Below are positions 46,467 through 55,271 of a stretch of DNA of 64,000 nt, one piece after another. Every line of letters begins with the position of its first letter. Position 1 is the first letter of the stretch. Under the pieces are notes generated by a model that was given only the letters and a program-made list of their open reading frames with translations, was not told the DNA's origin and ran no database searches. Made by a program: the position numbers and the translations under genes. Source of the DNA: Akkermansia muciniphila (GTDB lineage Bacteria; Verrucomicrobiota; Verrucomicrobiia; Verrucomicrobiales; Akkermansiaceae); the NCBI GenBank assembly GCA_945888515.1, contig CAMDAD010000004.1, positions 121,059 through 185,058 on the forward strand, in the 5' to 3' direction.

Positions 46467-47492
46467 ATGGAATCTCCTCTACTCAGCGTAAACGGATTGA
46501 AAGTTCATTTTCCCGTGCTCGGCGGCATACTGAAGCGCCAGATCGGCGCAGTTCGTGCGGTGGATGATGTTTCTTTCTCCATCGCTCCCGGTGAGACACT
46601 AGGTCTCGTTGGAGAATCGGGCTGCGGAAAATCCACTCTCGGAAAAGCTATCGTGCGACTATACCGACCGAATGCAGGACAAATCATTTTCAATGGCCGA
46701 GACATCACAGAATGCAGTGCATCGCAAATGCGCCCGTTGCGACGCGACATCCAAATGATTTTCCAAGACCCATCCGAATCGCTCAATGCGCGTCACAGCG
46801 TGCGCACCATCCTTGAAGAACCATTCATCATTCACCACACAGGCACAAAAGAAGAGCGCCGACGTTGGGTCAATGAATTACTCGATCGCGTTGGTCTACC
46901 AAGCAACTCAGGAGACAAGTATCCCTTCGAGTTCTCTGGAGGACAACGACAGCGCATCGGTATCGCACGCGCCATCGCCCTGAAACCGAAGCTGATCATT
47001 TGCGACGAACCGGTCAGTGCTTTGGATGTATCTGTTCAATCGCAGGTGCTCAATCTGATGCTGGAACTACAACAGGAAATGGGTCTCGCTTATCTGTTCA
47101 TCGCTCATGATCTGGCGGTGGTAAAACATATTAGCGATCGCGTCGCTGTCATGTATCTTGGGAAAATCGTCGAGCTAGCCAACGCGGATGCGATCTATCG
47201 TGATCCCCGGCACGCCTACACACAAGCCCTGCTCTCAGCCATTCCGGTGGCGGATCCGCGCGCGAAGAAAAAACGCATTTTGTTAGAAGGAGATGTCCCC
47301 TCCCCCATCAACCCTCCCGCCGGCAGTGCCTTCGGTCATCGCATCAGTCATCCCCTATATGATCAAACGATAAACAAAGACCTTCGCCTCACAGAACTGA
47401 GCCCAGGGCATTACGTTGCAGCTGACCCCTGCTGCCTTTCCCCCACAGACTATGCCAGCATAGCTGAGGCATCTTTGCTTTCGACTCCATAA
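46467..47492 (+). CDS. Peptide ABC transporter ATPase, OppF/DppF-like
   Basis: Begins MESPLLSVNGLKVHFPVLGG at ATG 46467; a GTG at 46446 in the same frame would overlap the previous gene and is also possible. OppF-type motifs: AVDDVSFSIAPGETLGLVGE, GCGKSTLGKAIVRLYRP (Walker A), IQMIFQDPSESLNARHSV, YPFEFSGGQRQRIGIARAIA (signature), KLIICDEPVSALDVSVQSQV (Walker B) and YLFIAHDLAVVKHISDRV. The C-terminus PSPINPPAGSAFGHRISHPL corresponds to the OppF substrate domain but lacks its usual cysteines (CxFxxRCP), unlike the OppD partner. Last gene of the operon; convergent with mutY. Confidence 0.92.
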   Translation: MESPLLSVNGLKVHFPVLGGILKRQIGAVRAVDDVSFSIAPGETLGLVGESGCGKSTLGKAIVRLYRPNAGQIIFNGRDITECSASQMRPLRRDIQMIFQDPSESLNARHSVRTILEEPFIIHHTGTKEERRRWVNELLDRVGLPSNSGDKYPFEFSGGQRQRIGIARAIALKPKLIICDEPVSALDVSVQSQVLNLMLELQQEMGLAYLFIAHDLAVVKHISDRVAVMYLGKIVELANADAIYRDPRHAYTQALLSAIPVADPRAKKKRILLEGDVPSPINPPAGSAFGHRISHPLYDQTINKDLRLTELSPGHYVAADPCCLSPTDYASIAEASLLSTP

Positions 47493-47509
47493 ACGACTCA
47501 CGTCTCGCG

Positions 47510-48529
47510 TCAGGAGCCCATCACCGCAGACAAGGCCTTGCGATATGGGGCCGCCATCGGATACGCCTCGAGCTCCTCAACAGGCACCCAGCTTTCCCCT
47601 TCCTGCATGCTCACGCTGGTTAGTTCATAGACAAACAAACGCACACGGTAGCGAGTGATTGTGTAGGTCAGTTCATGCAGCAACAGCGCCTCAGCAAGAT
47701 ACTCTTTTTCTCGAATTGGCAAACGCCACAAACCTCCGCGCCGTTTGCCCATTTCCTGGTGCAATAAAATTCTCTGCCCGTGATCGAGCACAAATACCGC
47801 ATGCTCTTCTAGCGAGGTGATCGCCTTGGCTTTCGATTTGACAGGTAAGAACTCAGGTCGACTGCTCCGGCAATACTGCGCTACCGGACAACTGATGCAA
47901 TCCGGCACTCCCACCTTGCAAATCCTCTGCCCTAACTCCATCAATGCCGAGTTGAACAAACGTGGATGATCACGATCTAACAATTGATCCGCACGCTGCC
48001 AATGACGCTTGATCCCCTCTGCCGAGTCGATCGGAGTCGCGTCATCGAAAAGACGGGAAAAAACGCGCATGACATTTCCGTCGACCAATGGCGCAGGTAG
48101 ATCAAATGCAAAACTGCGCAAGGCACCTGCGGTGTAGGGCCCGATCCCCGGCAAGGATAACAGCGCTTTTTCGTCAGAAGGAAAACATCCACCGTGACGC
48201 TCCATCACCGCATGAGCCGTGGCCTGCAGCATGCGTGCGCGGCGATAGTATCCCAGCCCTTCCCACACACGCAGCAGCGACATCTCATCCGCTTCCGCTA
48301 GATCCTGGAGGGTAGGAAAGGCGGACAGGAAACGAGCATAGAAACCCTTGCCCAATACCACCGCCAACCGCGTCTGCTGTAACATGACCTCAGACACCAG
48401 AATTGCGTATGGATCTCGAGTGCGACGCCACGGGTAATCCCTTCCGTCAGAACGAAACCACTCAAGCAATGCTTTACGAAACGCGCGCCCATCCTCATCA
48501 AGATTCCCACTAGCTATCGGCTTCAGCAC
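47510..48529 (-). CDS. mutY: A/G-specific adenine DNA glycosylase
   Basis: Removes adenine mispaired with 8-oxoguanine or guanine. From GTG 48529 it encodes 339 residues. Motifs: FRSDGRDYPWRRTRDPYAIL, SEVMLQQTRLAVVLGKGFYA (catalytic Glu in SEVMLQQT), the HhH LSLPGIGPYTAGALRSFAFD with the catalytic Asp further on in PLVDGNVMRVFSRLF, and the [4Fe-4S] loop ICKVGVPDCISCPVAQYC with spacing C-x6-C-x2-C-x5-C. The C-terminal NUDIX-like domain (HAVFVLDHGQRILLHQEMGK) recognises 8-oxoG. It is complete and convergent with the transporter operon. Confidence 0.96.
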   Translation of the reverse strand: MLKPIASGNLDEDGRAFRKALLEWFRSDGRDYPWRRTRDPYAILVSEVMLQQTRLAVVLGKGFYARFLSAFPTLQDLAEADEMSLLRVWEGLGYYRRARMLQATAHAVMERHGGCFPSDEKALLSLPGIGPYTAGALRSFAFDLPAPLVDGNVMRVFSRLFDDATPIDSAEGIKRHWQRADQLLDRDHPRLFNSALMELGQRICKVGVPDCISCPVAQYCRSSRPEFLPVKSKAKAITSLEEHAVFVLDHGQRILLHQEMGKRRGGLWRLPIREKEYLAEALLLHELTYTITRYRVRLFVYELTSVSMQEGESWVPVEELEAYPMAAPYRKALSAVMGS

Positions 48530-48597
48530 ACACCTATGATGCGATAACTATTCTTCTACGCAATCTCTTTATCCACGATTCCCACTGTCCCATTTGC

Positions 48598-48623
48598 CAT
48601 TTGTCATTTTTTGCAAACAAATG
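48598..48623. promoter_or_regulatory. Inverted repeat between mutY and the SGNH-like gene
   Basis: CATTTGT (48598-48604) and ACAAATG (48617-48623) form a perfect 7-base inverted repeat across 12 bases. The left arm is preceded by a near-copy, CATTTGC. The position between divergent start codons (48529 and 48658) fits an operator, but no partner regulator is identifiable. Confidence 0.35.
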
Positions 48624-48657
48624 TCAGGAAATCGATTCTGCCACCGTATGATGATAT

Positions 48658-49536
48658 ATGTTTTACCGACTGCTTTTGTTTACGGGACTTGCCTCGCTGA
48701 TCGCCGCGGCAGAGCCGATCTGGACACCGGCGAAAAATGAGACGGTGGTATTACTGGGCGACACGTTTTTCGAGCGCGATTATCGCCAAGGTCATCTCGA
48801 AACAGCACTGACATTGGCCACGGCGGGCAAAAACATACGCCTCCGCAATCTCGGCTGGAGTGGTGATACGCCGCGCTGCGAAAGTCGTAGTTATTTCGGC
48901 CCGCCTGCTGAAGGATTTGATCGCTTACGCAAACAACTCGCCGAAATCAAGCCCACCACCGTGATCGCTTGTTATGGTGCTGTCGATGCATTCAACGGAG
49001 AAGGAGGAATACCCTCATTCATCAAAAGCTATCAAGCACTTATACAAATGATCCAGTCAAGTTGCGGCGCAAAGGTCGTTTTGATGAGCCCGCCGGCCGT
49101 CGTTGAAGATCCCAAGCGCTTCCCAGTCCTCGTCCGGCACAATGACCAACGCGCGCGCTACAGCAACAGCATCCGTGAGTTCGCCGTGTCACAGTCATTG
49201 GTCTATGCCGACTTGTTTGGCTGCATGAAAGGTCAGACTCTCACCTCCATCAATGGGGTGACATTTACCGACGAGGACTATGAGAAAATCGCCCCCTTCT
49301 TCATTCAGTCTCTGGGTCTCAGCAGCAAAGTCACACCGCAACAGCATCCATCGCTTCGTGATGCGATCCTTGCGAAAAACCTACTCTTTTTCCAACGCTG
49401 GCGACCGCAAAACGAGATCTATCTGTTCGGCTCACGCAAACACGAACAGGGGAAAAATGGTGCTGAAATACCCCAGTTTGACCCGCTGATCGCCGAGAAA
49501 GAACAAGTCATTTTCGGCACCTTCCCCCATCCCTAA
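48658..49536 (+). CDS. Exported SGNH-like protein lacking canonical catalytic residues
   Basis: A 292-residue protein with signal peptide MFYRLLLFTGLASLIAAAEP. It has the overall SGNH hydrolase order: VVLLGDTFFERDYRQGHLET (block I, GDT in place of GDS), NIRLRNLGWSGDTPRCESRS (block II), IACYGAVDAFNGEGGI (block III, no GxND) and SINGVTFTDEDYEKIAPFF where DGVHLT would carry the catalytic Asp-His. The Ser and His of the triad therefore look replaced. Proteins of this type are often encoded beside PVC-type cytochromes, as here with a 17-base gap. They may bind carbohydrate or ester ligands without hydrolysis; this is inference. Confidence 0.82.
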   Translation: MFYRLLLFTGLASLIAAAEPIWTPAKNETVVLLGDTFFERDYRQGHLETALTLATAGKNIRLRNLGWSGDTPRCESRSYFGPPAEGFDRLRKQLAEIKPTTVIACYGAVDAFNGEGGIPSFIKSYQALIQMIQSSCGAKVVLMSPPAVVEDPKRFPVLVRHNDQRARYSNSIREFAVSQSLVYADLFGCMKGQTLTSINGVTFTDEDYEKIAPFFIQSLGLSSKVTPQQHPSLRDAILAKNLLFFQRWRPQNEIYLFGSRKHEQGKNGAEIPQFDPLIAEKEQVIFGTFPHP

Positions 49537-49553
49537 TTCACCCATTTTTCGCC

Positions 49554-52500
49554 ATGACTCGCCATTGTCTGTTTCTACTGCTTCTCACGCCCTCACTGTT
49601 CGCCCAACGAAATCTGAGAGAAATTCCCAGCACCGATCCCAGCGTTGAACAAAAAACTTTCCAGGTCGCTGCGGGACTGGAAGTCAATCTGTTCGCCAGC
49701 GAGCCTATGGTGCGCAAGCCGATTCAAATGGCGTGGGATGCTCGCGGTCGACTATGGGTTGCCAGCAGCGCGATCTATCCCCACATCAAACCGGGTCAAA
49801 CAGAGAGTGACCAGATTCTCATACTCGAGGATACCGATCACGATGGCAAAGCGGATAAGAGTATCGTATTTTACGATGGATTATTCATTCCAACCGGTAT
49901 CTGGCCGCAGGATGGCGGCGTGTATGTGGCTAACTCAACGGAACTGCTTTTCTTGCAAGATACCAATGGCGATGACAAATGTGACACCAGCAAGGTCCTA
50001 CTCAGCGGATTCGGCACCGAGGACACACACCACATCCTTCACACCATCAAGGGAGGGCCCGATGGCAATCTTTACTTCAATCAAAGTGTGTATATTCACA
50101 GTCACATCGAGACACCCTTTGGTGTGCGTCGATTGATGGGCACAGGCATCTGGCAATTCCAACCGCGCACGGGCAGGCTGGAAGTTTTCAGCATGGGTCA
50201 GGTGAATCCTTGGGGGCATATTTTCGATGACTGGGGACAAAGTTTCACGACCGATGGAGCATACGGCGAGGGCATCAACTACGCCTTCCCCGGTGCCACT
50301 TTCCGCTGTCTGCCGAACCAACTGCCGAGGATTCTCACCGGCATGAATCCCGGTCAACCGAAACAATGCGGTCTAACCCAAATCACTGGCGCTCATTTTT
50401 CGACAGAATGGCAAGGGCAACTCATCACCTGCGATTTCCGCGGACATCGTGTCAATCGTTTCGCCCTCACCGACGAAGGCAGCGGTTATCGCTCGAAACA
50501 ACTGCCAGACCTGATGAGTTCCACCCATGGCTCGTTTCGTCCCGTGGATGTGAACATCGGCCCTGACGGCGCGATCTATCTGGCAGATTGGTTTAACCCG
50601 ATAATCCAGCACGGCGAGGTGGATTTCCGCGATCCACGTCGCGATCAGGTGCACGGTCGCATTTGGCGCGTCACGATGAAAGACCGCCCTCTCTCTTCGC
50701 AAACCGATCTAACGAAACTGAATGATATTGATCTGTTAGAAAAACTCAAGTCGCCCGATCAATCGGTGCGTTATTGGGTGAAACAGGAAATGAAGACGCG
50801 CAAGGTCAAGCAACTCCCTGCCCTACTCGATTCCTTTCTCAAGAAAAACCCTAGCCCCAACATGGTTGTTGAATCGATCTGGACAGCCCAAACCGCTGAC
50901 GTTGCTTCCTTGCCGTGGGTGCTGAAACACGGTTGGCTCGATGGCAAATCCGGTCGTGTCGATCACCCAGAAACCCGCGCAGCCACCGTCCGATTTGTGC
51001 GACAGAGGATTGTCGATGGTGGCCTAGCCAATCTCACAAATGCATCAGGCCAGGCACTCACGCAAAATGACTGCGAGACCTTATTCCAGCAATTCTGTGC
51101 CGATGTTCACCCGCGCGTGCGACTCGAAGCGGTGAACCTACTTCGGGCTTGGGGCACTCCCCGCGCGATCGAAATCGCCGCCTCTGTCTTGAAGCAGCCC
51201 ATGGATGAAAATATCGACTTTTCTCTCTGGCGCGGCTGTTACGAACTATCTTCGCTCTGGCTCCCTGCATTGCAGAGAGGAGAGATCACTTTTGCTGATA
51301 ATGGTCAAGGCCTGCTATTCGCGCTCAAAGCCGCGAATCAGCCGGATGCCTCAGGATTGCTGCTCGATATTGTCGAAAAAAAATCAGGCACGGAAGCACA
51401 ACGCATCGAATTGTTTGGCATCATTGGCTCCACCGTCAATCAAGCCCAGATCGATCGCGTCTCAGTCTTTGCCACTAATACTGAAAATCGATCTGACGAA
51501 CGCACCGCTGCACTCAACGCACTCATCACGGCTCAGCAACAGCGCCAACTCAGACCCCGCACTGCGTCATCTCTTCTTGCACTTATGAGTGAGAAAGACC
51601 AGTCCGTAGCGTTAGCTGCTGCGGAACTCGTTGGATGGTTGAAGTTGGAAGAGGCTCGAGTGCCACTCGAAACACTGGCTCGGGGTGTTGGTGCACTTGC
51701 GAGCACGGCGCAGCTCAGCATCGCTCGCTTGGGAGGTCCTTCAGCGCAACGTTTCCTTGATCAACTTCTCGCCACTAGAGAATCATCACCCACGCAGGTC
51801 GACATCCTTCTCGCGCTGACGCAACTGGATCTAGCCCGTGCCACACCATCTGTGGTCCTATTTCTCAGTTCGCAACGCGAGTCCAGCCCCAGCACCGCTG
51901 CACTGATCGACGCCTACCTCACTCGCCAACAGGGTCCCGCTCTACTCGCGAGTGAGCTGCAGGGAAAAACTCTCGCATCAAGCATTGCAACACAAGCCCT
52001 GCAGAAAGCCAGTGCCACTGGCGGCGATACGAAAGCATTGATAGATGCGCTGACAAAAGCCGGTGGTCTCACACCCATCACCCAGCTCGATACCGCGCAA
52101 ATGAATCAGCTCAAAAACGAAGTTCAAAGGTCTGGCAACGCTCAGAACGGAGAAAAGATCTATCGACGTCTTGAATTACAATGCAATGCCTGCCATGCGA
52201 TTGGCCCTGTGGGCGGAATCATCGGCCCCAATCTCGTTAGTATAGGCTCCAGCGCCCCCGTGGATTACATCATCGACAGCCTGCTGCAACCCTCGAAAAA
52301 AATCAAGGAAGGCTATGCCACCGCAATGATTCAGCTAAAGGATGGAACGAACCACACCGGCTATCTCACCCGCGAGGATGAGAAAGAAATCCTCCTCACT
52401 GATGCCGCAGGACAGGTCCGCACCTTCTCCAGAAATTCTGTCAGAAAAAAAGAAGTCATCCCGGTATCGCTCATGCCCGCCGGACTCACGAGTGGCCTGC

Positions 52501-52952
52501 GCCGCGATGAGCTCACCGATCTTGTACGCTTCCTGAGCGAACTCGGAAAGGAAGGCGCCTACAAGGTGCAAGAAGACGGCACCCTGCGTCAGTGGTTCGC
52601 CCACAACAAGCCGGACCTAACGAATCCAACACCGCTGACCACATGGGTCGATGGCTCTCTTTCCTCCAAAGACCTGCCCGTAATCGCCCAAAAACAATCC
52701 CGTCAACGCATTGCAGATACGAAATTTGAGGTCATCACCACGGGCAATCTGGCGCTGCAAGTGTCCGCTGCCTCCGACGCACGTTGGGAAATTGACGGCA
52801 AACCCACTGCCGCGAAAGAGGGAGTCATCAAGCTGAATCTCGAAAAAGGTCCTCACATGCTGCGTTTGATTCTTCCGGAAGCAACCACCTCACAGCCGCG
52901 GGTGCGTATCGTATCCCCTAACGCGAAAGCGGTTCATACTGCCACCTTGTGA
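49554..52952 (+). CDS. PVC-type heme-binding CxxCH protein with beta-propeller and HEAT repeats
   Basis: A 1,132-residue exported protein with signal peptide MTRHCLFLLLLTPSLFAQ. The N-terminal half is a soluble dehydrogenase-like beta-propeller: FASEPMVRKPIQMAWDARGR, ILILEDTDHDGKADKSIVF and DVNIGPDGAIYLADWFNPII. The middle (residues ~390-830) is helical and HEAT-like (SPDQSVRYWVKQEMKTRKVK). Near the end is a cytochrome c domain with CNACH at 877-881 (LQCNACHAIGPVGGIIGPNL) and a C-terminal copy of a carbohydrate-type beta domain. This is the TIGR02604/TIGR02603 architecture of Planctomycetes and Verrucomicrobia; the oxidised substrate is unknown. It pairs with the SGNH-like gene. Confidence 0.9.
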   Translation: MTRHCLFLLLLTPSLFAQRNLREIPSTDPSVEQKTFQVAAGLEVNLFASEPMVRKPIQMAWDARGRLWVASSAIYPHIKPGQTESDQILILEDTDHDGKADKSIVFYDGLFIPTGIWPQDGGVYVANSTELLFLQDTNGDDKCDTSKVLLSGFGTEDTHHILHTIKGGPDGNLYFNQSVYIHSHIETPFGVRRLMGTGIWQFQPRTGRLEVFSMGQVNPWGHIFDDWGQSFTTDGAYGEGINYAFPGATFRCLPNQLPRILTGMNPGQPKQCGLTQITGAHFSTEWQGQLITCDFRGHRVNRFALTDEGSGYRSKQLPDLMSSTHGSFRPVDVNIGPDGAIYLADWFNPIIQHGEVDFRDPRRDQVHGRIWRVTMKDRPLSSQTDLTKLNDIDLLEKLKSPDQSVRYWVKQEMKTRKVKQLPALLDSFLKKNPSPNMVVESIWTAQTADVASLPWVLKHGWLDGKSGRVDHPETRAATVRFVRQRIVDGGLANLTNASGQALTQNDCETLFQQFCADVHPRVRLEAVNLLRAWGTPRAIEIAASVLKQPMDENIDFSLWRGCYELSSLWLPALQRGEITFADNGQGLLFALKAANQPDASGLLLDIVEKKSGTEAQRIELFGIIGSTVNQAQIDRVSVFATNTENRSDERTAALNALITAQQQRQLRPRTASSLLALMSEKDQSVALAAAELVGWLKLEEARVPLETLARGVGALASTAQLSIARLGGPSAQRFLDQLLATRESSPTQVDILLALTQLDLARATPSVVLFLSSQRESSPSTAALIDAYLTRQQGPALLASELQGKTLASSIATQALQKASATGGDTKALIDALTKAGGLTPITQLDTAQMNQLKNEVQRSGNAQNGEKIYRRLELQCNACHAIGPVGGIIGPNLVSIGSSAPVDYIIDSLLQPSKKIKEGYATAMIQLKDGTNHTGYLTREDEKEILLTDAAGQVRTFSRNSVRKKEVIPVSLMPAGLTSGLRRDELTDLVRFLSELGKEGAYKVQEDGTLRQWFAHNKPDLTNPTPLTTWVDGSLSSKDLPVIAQKQSRQRIADTKFEVITTGNLALQVSAASDARWEIDGKPTAAKEGVIKLNLEKGPHMLRLILPEATTSQPRVRIVSPNAKAVHTATL

Positions 52953-52972
52953 TAGCGATCTATCAGGCCCTC

Positions 52973-53008
52973 GACATCATGCGAATCATCGCATGATGTC
53001 ATTTTTTC
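52973..53008 (+). terminator. Strong intrinsic terminator after the PVC-type cytochrome gene
   Basis: GACATCATGCGA (52973-52984) pairs perfectly with TCGCATGATGTC (52989-53000) around a four-base loop and is followed by ATTTTTTC. The right arm overlaps the stop codon of the convergent RNase III-like gene at 52999-53001, so that gene's 3' end is part of the hairpin. Confidence 0.9.
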
Positions 53009-53295
53009 TTGTTAGCAATCTGCTTGCGAAACAATGGTATGAGTGTTTCGTCCATCCATTCGCATGCGGCGTCCAAACCCTGCTCCGCATAAATGGCTCC
53101 GATCTTCGCCTCCACACTGGTGGGGTTACCCAGAGCACTTAGGAAACCGTTAGATGTGAGATGGGTAAACCACTCCGCATCCATGCAGCCGCGCTCACGC
53201 AGGACAAACTTACGTGCAAACAAGCACAGCACGGCATCTCCGATCCAGGCCTTTTCCCGCTCCTCGCGGATTTGTTGTTCTTTTGATTGATTCAT
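52999..53295 (-). CDS. Small RNase III-like domain protein
   Basis: A 98-residue protein with no signal peptide. REEREKAWIGDAVLCLFARK resembles the signature of the RNase III fold (E...(F/W)xGDAVL) and Mini-III enzymes; THLTSNGFLSALGNPTSVEA and KIGAIYAEQGLDAACEWMDE follow the order of the family's later helices with the acidic residues (EAxIGxxY) in place. It lacks any RNA-binding dsRBD and is shorter than Mini-III. The activity is therefore inferred; an unknown RNA maturation role is possible. It follows the RbsD-like lipoprotein gene after 15 bases. The gene's stop codon lies in the terminator stem of the convergent gene. Confidence 0.72.
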   Translation of the reverse strand: MNQSKEQQIREEREKAWIGDAVLCLFARKFVLRERGCMDAEWFTHLTSNGFLSALGNPTSVEAKIGAIYAEQGLDAACEWMDETLIPLFRKQIANKKK

Positions 53296-53310
53296 GGGAC
53301 TATGGCTGAT

Positions 53311-53877
53311 TCAAGGTGGTGGAATTTTTTTGCGTTCTCGCTGAATCCGGTCACGTAGCTGTTGTTCCGATTCCGCATCCCAGTAGCCGGGCTGCAATTC
53401 AATAAAAACACTGCTGTAAGGCAAAGCGGTGTTGGTGCGAATGAGCAGCACATCGAAACTGCGATTCGCATCGGCGAGCAAGCTCATCAGCGATTCCTGA
53501 TCGAGACTTGCGAACTCTAACCCTGCTAGCGACTGCTGAGTTTTTGCACGCATCTCGTCTATCCCCGGCGCCACGTCATTGCTCATTGATCGCATTTCAC
53601 GAGTCAGAAAAACATGAGGTCTCACGTGCTGCGTTTGATCAATTGTCTCAAGCACGTACGAGAGAGCTTCCGAAACCTCAACATCGGCAGACACCTGGTG
53701 AACTCCCGCGCGACTGTATGCGGGAAAAGATGCTTCAGCGATAACGATCCAGTTACGAAACCCGAGTTCCGAAGTGTGCTGCTGCACCATCGCCTTCCAA
53801 GGCGCGCCACCGACCGAAGCGCAACCCTGCGCAAGGAAAGCCATGAGAGGGAGCAACAGCATGCGCAGAAAAAACAT
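53311..53877 (-). CDS. Putative lipoprotein, RbsD/FucU-like
   Basis: A 188-residue protein with lipoprotein signal MFFLRMLLLPLMAFLAQGCA (lipobox AQGC). The mature part begins TSELGFRNWIVIAEASFPAY, followed by VEVSEALSYVLETIDQTQHV and PHVFLTREMRSMSN, and later SFDVLLIRTNTALPYSSVFI. The 'LGxxNWIVIADASFP' start and the late beta strand resemble the sugar pyranase/mutarotase family RbsD/FucU, but the match is partial and family members are normally cytosolic. Function is therefore uncertain. It is cotranscribed with the RNase III-like gene. A perfect TATAAT on this strand at 53973-53978 is a likely -10 box. Confidence 0.6.
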   Translation of the reverse strand: MFFLRMLLLPLMAFLAQGCASVGGAPWKAMVQQHTSELGFRNWIVIAEASFPAYSRAGVHQVSADVEVSEALSYVLETIDQTQHVRPHVFLTREMRSMSNDVAPGIDEMRAKTQQSLAGLEFASLDQESLMSLLADANRSFDVLLIRTNTALPYSSVFIELQPGYWDAESEQQLRDRIQRERKKIPPP

Positions 53878-54263
53878 CGACGCACGACGGAATCAAAGGG
53901 GAGCTTTCGTGTCAAGAATATTGGTCGAACTACAGTTCAGCCATGTGAAGCTCGCGCTTTCTTTTCAGCGAGATTATATTGGTTGCTTGCTTTTCATCCA
54001 CTTTCTTGACGAATGTTTTTTCCGTCAACTTCCTACCATACATTGGTAAAGAGCTCCCAGGACGTGCGTGTGTCTAACTCATACTGCTTACAGAAATCGG
54101 TCATCAGCACTCAATAGACGACACCCATAACAAAATACGGTCGCTCACCCTCGGTGGATTGACATCATGCTGGGAGATAAGGATCGCATGTAAGCCAGAT
54201 AATATACAAAATCAGACCAAAAAAATGAGTAATCTTTTTCATACTATTCTCGATACGCGGACA
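53878..54263. other. 386-base intergenic region
   Basis: Between the divergently placed lipoprotein gene and the 3' end of the SGNH hydrolase gene. It contains TATAAT on the minus strand (complement of 53973-53978), about 96 bases before the lipoprotein ATG, as a candidate -10 without a clear -35. I find no conserved reading frame, RNA gene or repeat here; short frames lack codon structure or a ribosome-binding site. Confidence 0.7.
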
Positions 54264-55010
54264 TCACGGAATAGGCGGAGAAATTGATTTCGTGTTCACG
54301 ATTTCTTTCACCTTCGCGCTGATGGAGTCCGCCCAGATGTCATAGCCTTTGGGCGCGAGATGGAGATAATCATGCATGTCTTCCTTGCTGATTGAGCCAT
54401 CGGGCTGCAAGTATTTCGCCCAGATATCGACGTATTCCACCGACTCGGAGGCAAATTTCGCGATCAGCTGATTGACTAGCAAACGCTTGTCGCGCCCCGG
54501 ATTGGGCTTTTCGCCAACAGGCAAGAGGCTCATCAACAGAATCTTGGCTTGTGGCTGCTTGGACTGTATCAAATCGATAACGGCTTTCACTCCCGCTGCT
54601 GAATTGGCAGGATCGGCATCCTTCGCCCACATATTATTGGTGCCGATCATAACCACAAACAGTTTCGCCTTGTATCCCTCTAGATCACCGTTTTGCAAAC
54701 GCCACAGCACGTGCTGCGTTTGGTCCCCGCCTATGCCCATGTTCACCGATCGGTAGGCTCCCCAGTGTTTGGTCCATGACTCGCTTCCGCGCCAGCGCGC
54801 CGTGATCGAATCGCCCACGAAAACGACATCGATACGACCTTCCCTATTCTTGATGTCGGCATCGATCCTATCACAGTTGCCGTTCCACCATTTTTCTCCG
54901 TTGGTTTTGGCGGCGACGGGCGTAGTGCTCTCGAGCTCCGACGCATGAACGGCAATCGGAGAGAAGACTACGAGAACAATTACGTGAATGCATAGTGAAA
55001 CGAGCTTCAT
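54264..55010 (-). CDS. Exported SGNH/GDSL hydrolase
   Basis: From ATG 55010 (MKLVSLCIHVIVLVVFSPIA) it encodes 248 residues with a signal peptide; an in-frame ATG 13 codons upstream is not needed. Catalytic blocks are intact: DVVFVGDSITARWRG (Ser nucleophile), VNMGIGGDQTQHVLWRLQNG (block II Gly), FVVMIGTNNMWAKDAD (block III GxNN) and MHDYLHLAPKGYDIWADSI (block V Asp-x-x-His). This layout is that of platelet-activating-factor-acetylhydrolase-like and carbohydrate-acetyl esterases. The acyl substrate is unknown. It is a single gene by appearance, and the next gene (hppA) is divergent. Confidence 0.9.
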   Translation of the reverse strand: MKLVSLCIHVIVLVVFSPIAVHASELESTTPVAAKTNGEKWWNGNCDRIDADIKNREGRIDVVFVGDSITARWRGSESWTKHWGAYRSVNMGIGGDQTQHVLWRLQNGDLEGYKAKLFVVMIGTNNMWAKDADPANSAAGVKAVIDLIQSKQPQAKILLMSLLPVGEKPNPGRDKRLLVNQLIAKFASESVEYVDIWAKYLQPDGSISKEDMHDYLHLAPKGYDIWADSISAKVKEIVNTKSISPPIP

Positions 55011-55271
55011 GGTGAAATTGGTTTTAGGATCCACTTCGTTTATATGCAAACAAGCGAATGCGACAAGCTCTATCCTCAGCCATTATGGAAAACGCATTTT
55101 CAGGGTCGTGGATTCTTTCGAGATCGACACCATCGCAGACTGCTTTGAGGCATAACAAAAAACAACCTACCAAATCATCACCGAAGGTTACGATCAAAAC
55201 GATGTCAAAAATGATCTTGCCAGATCGCGCGCTATGTGGATGCTGACCGAATCACAACCCAAACCCAAAGT

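Noticed and set aside
53774..54049. A 91-codon plus-strand frame over the start of the RbsD-like gene
   Set aside because: Mostly antisense to the lipoprotein gene and Cys/Phe/Arg-rich without motif.
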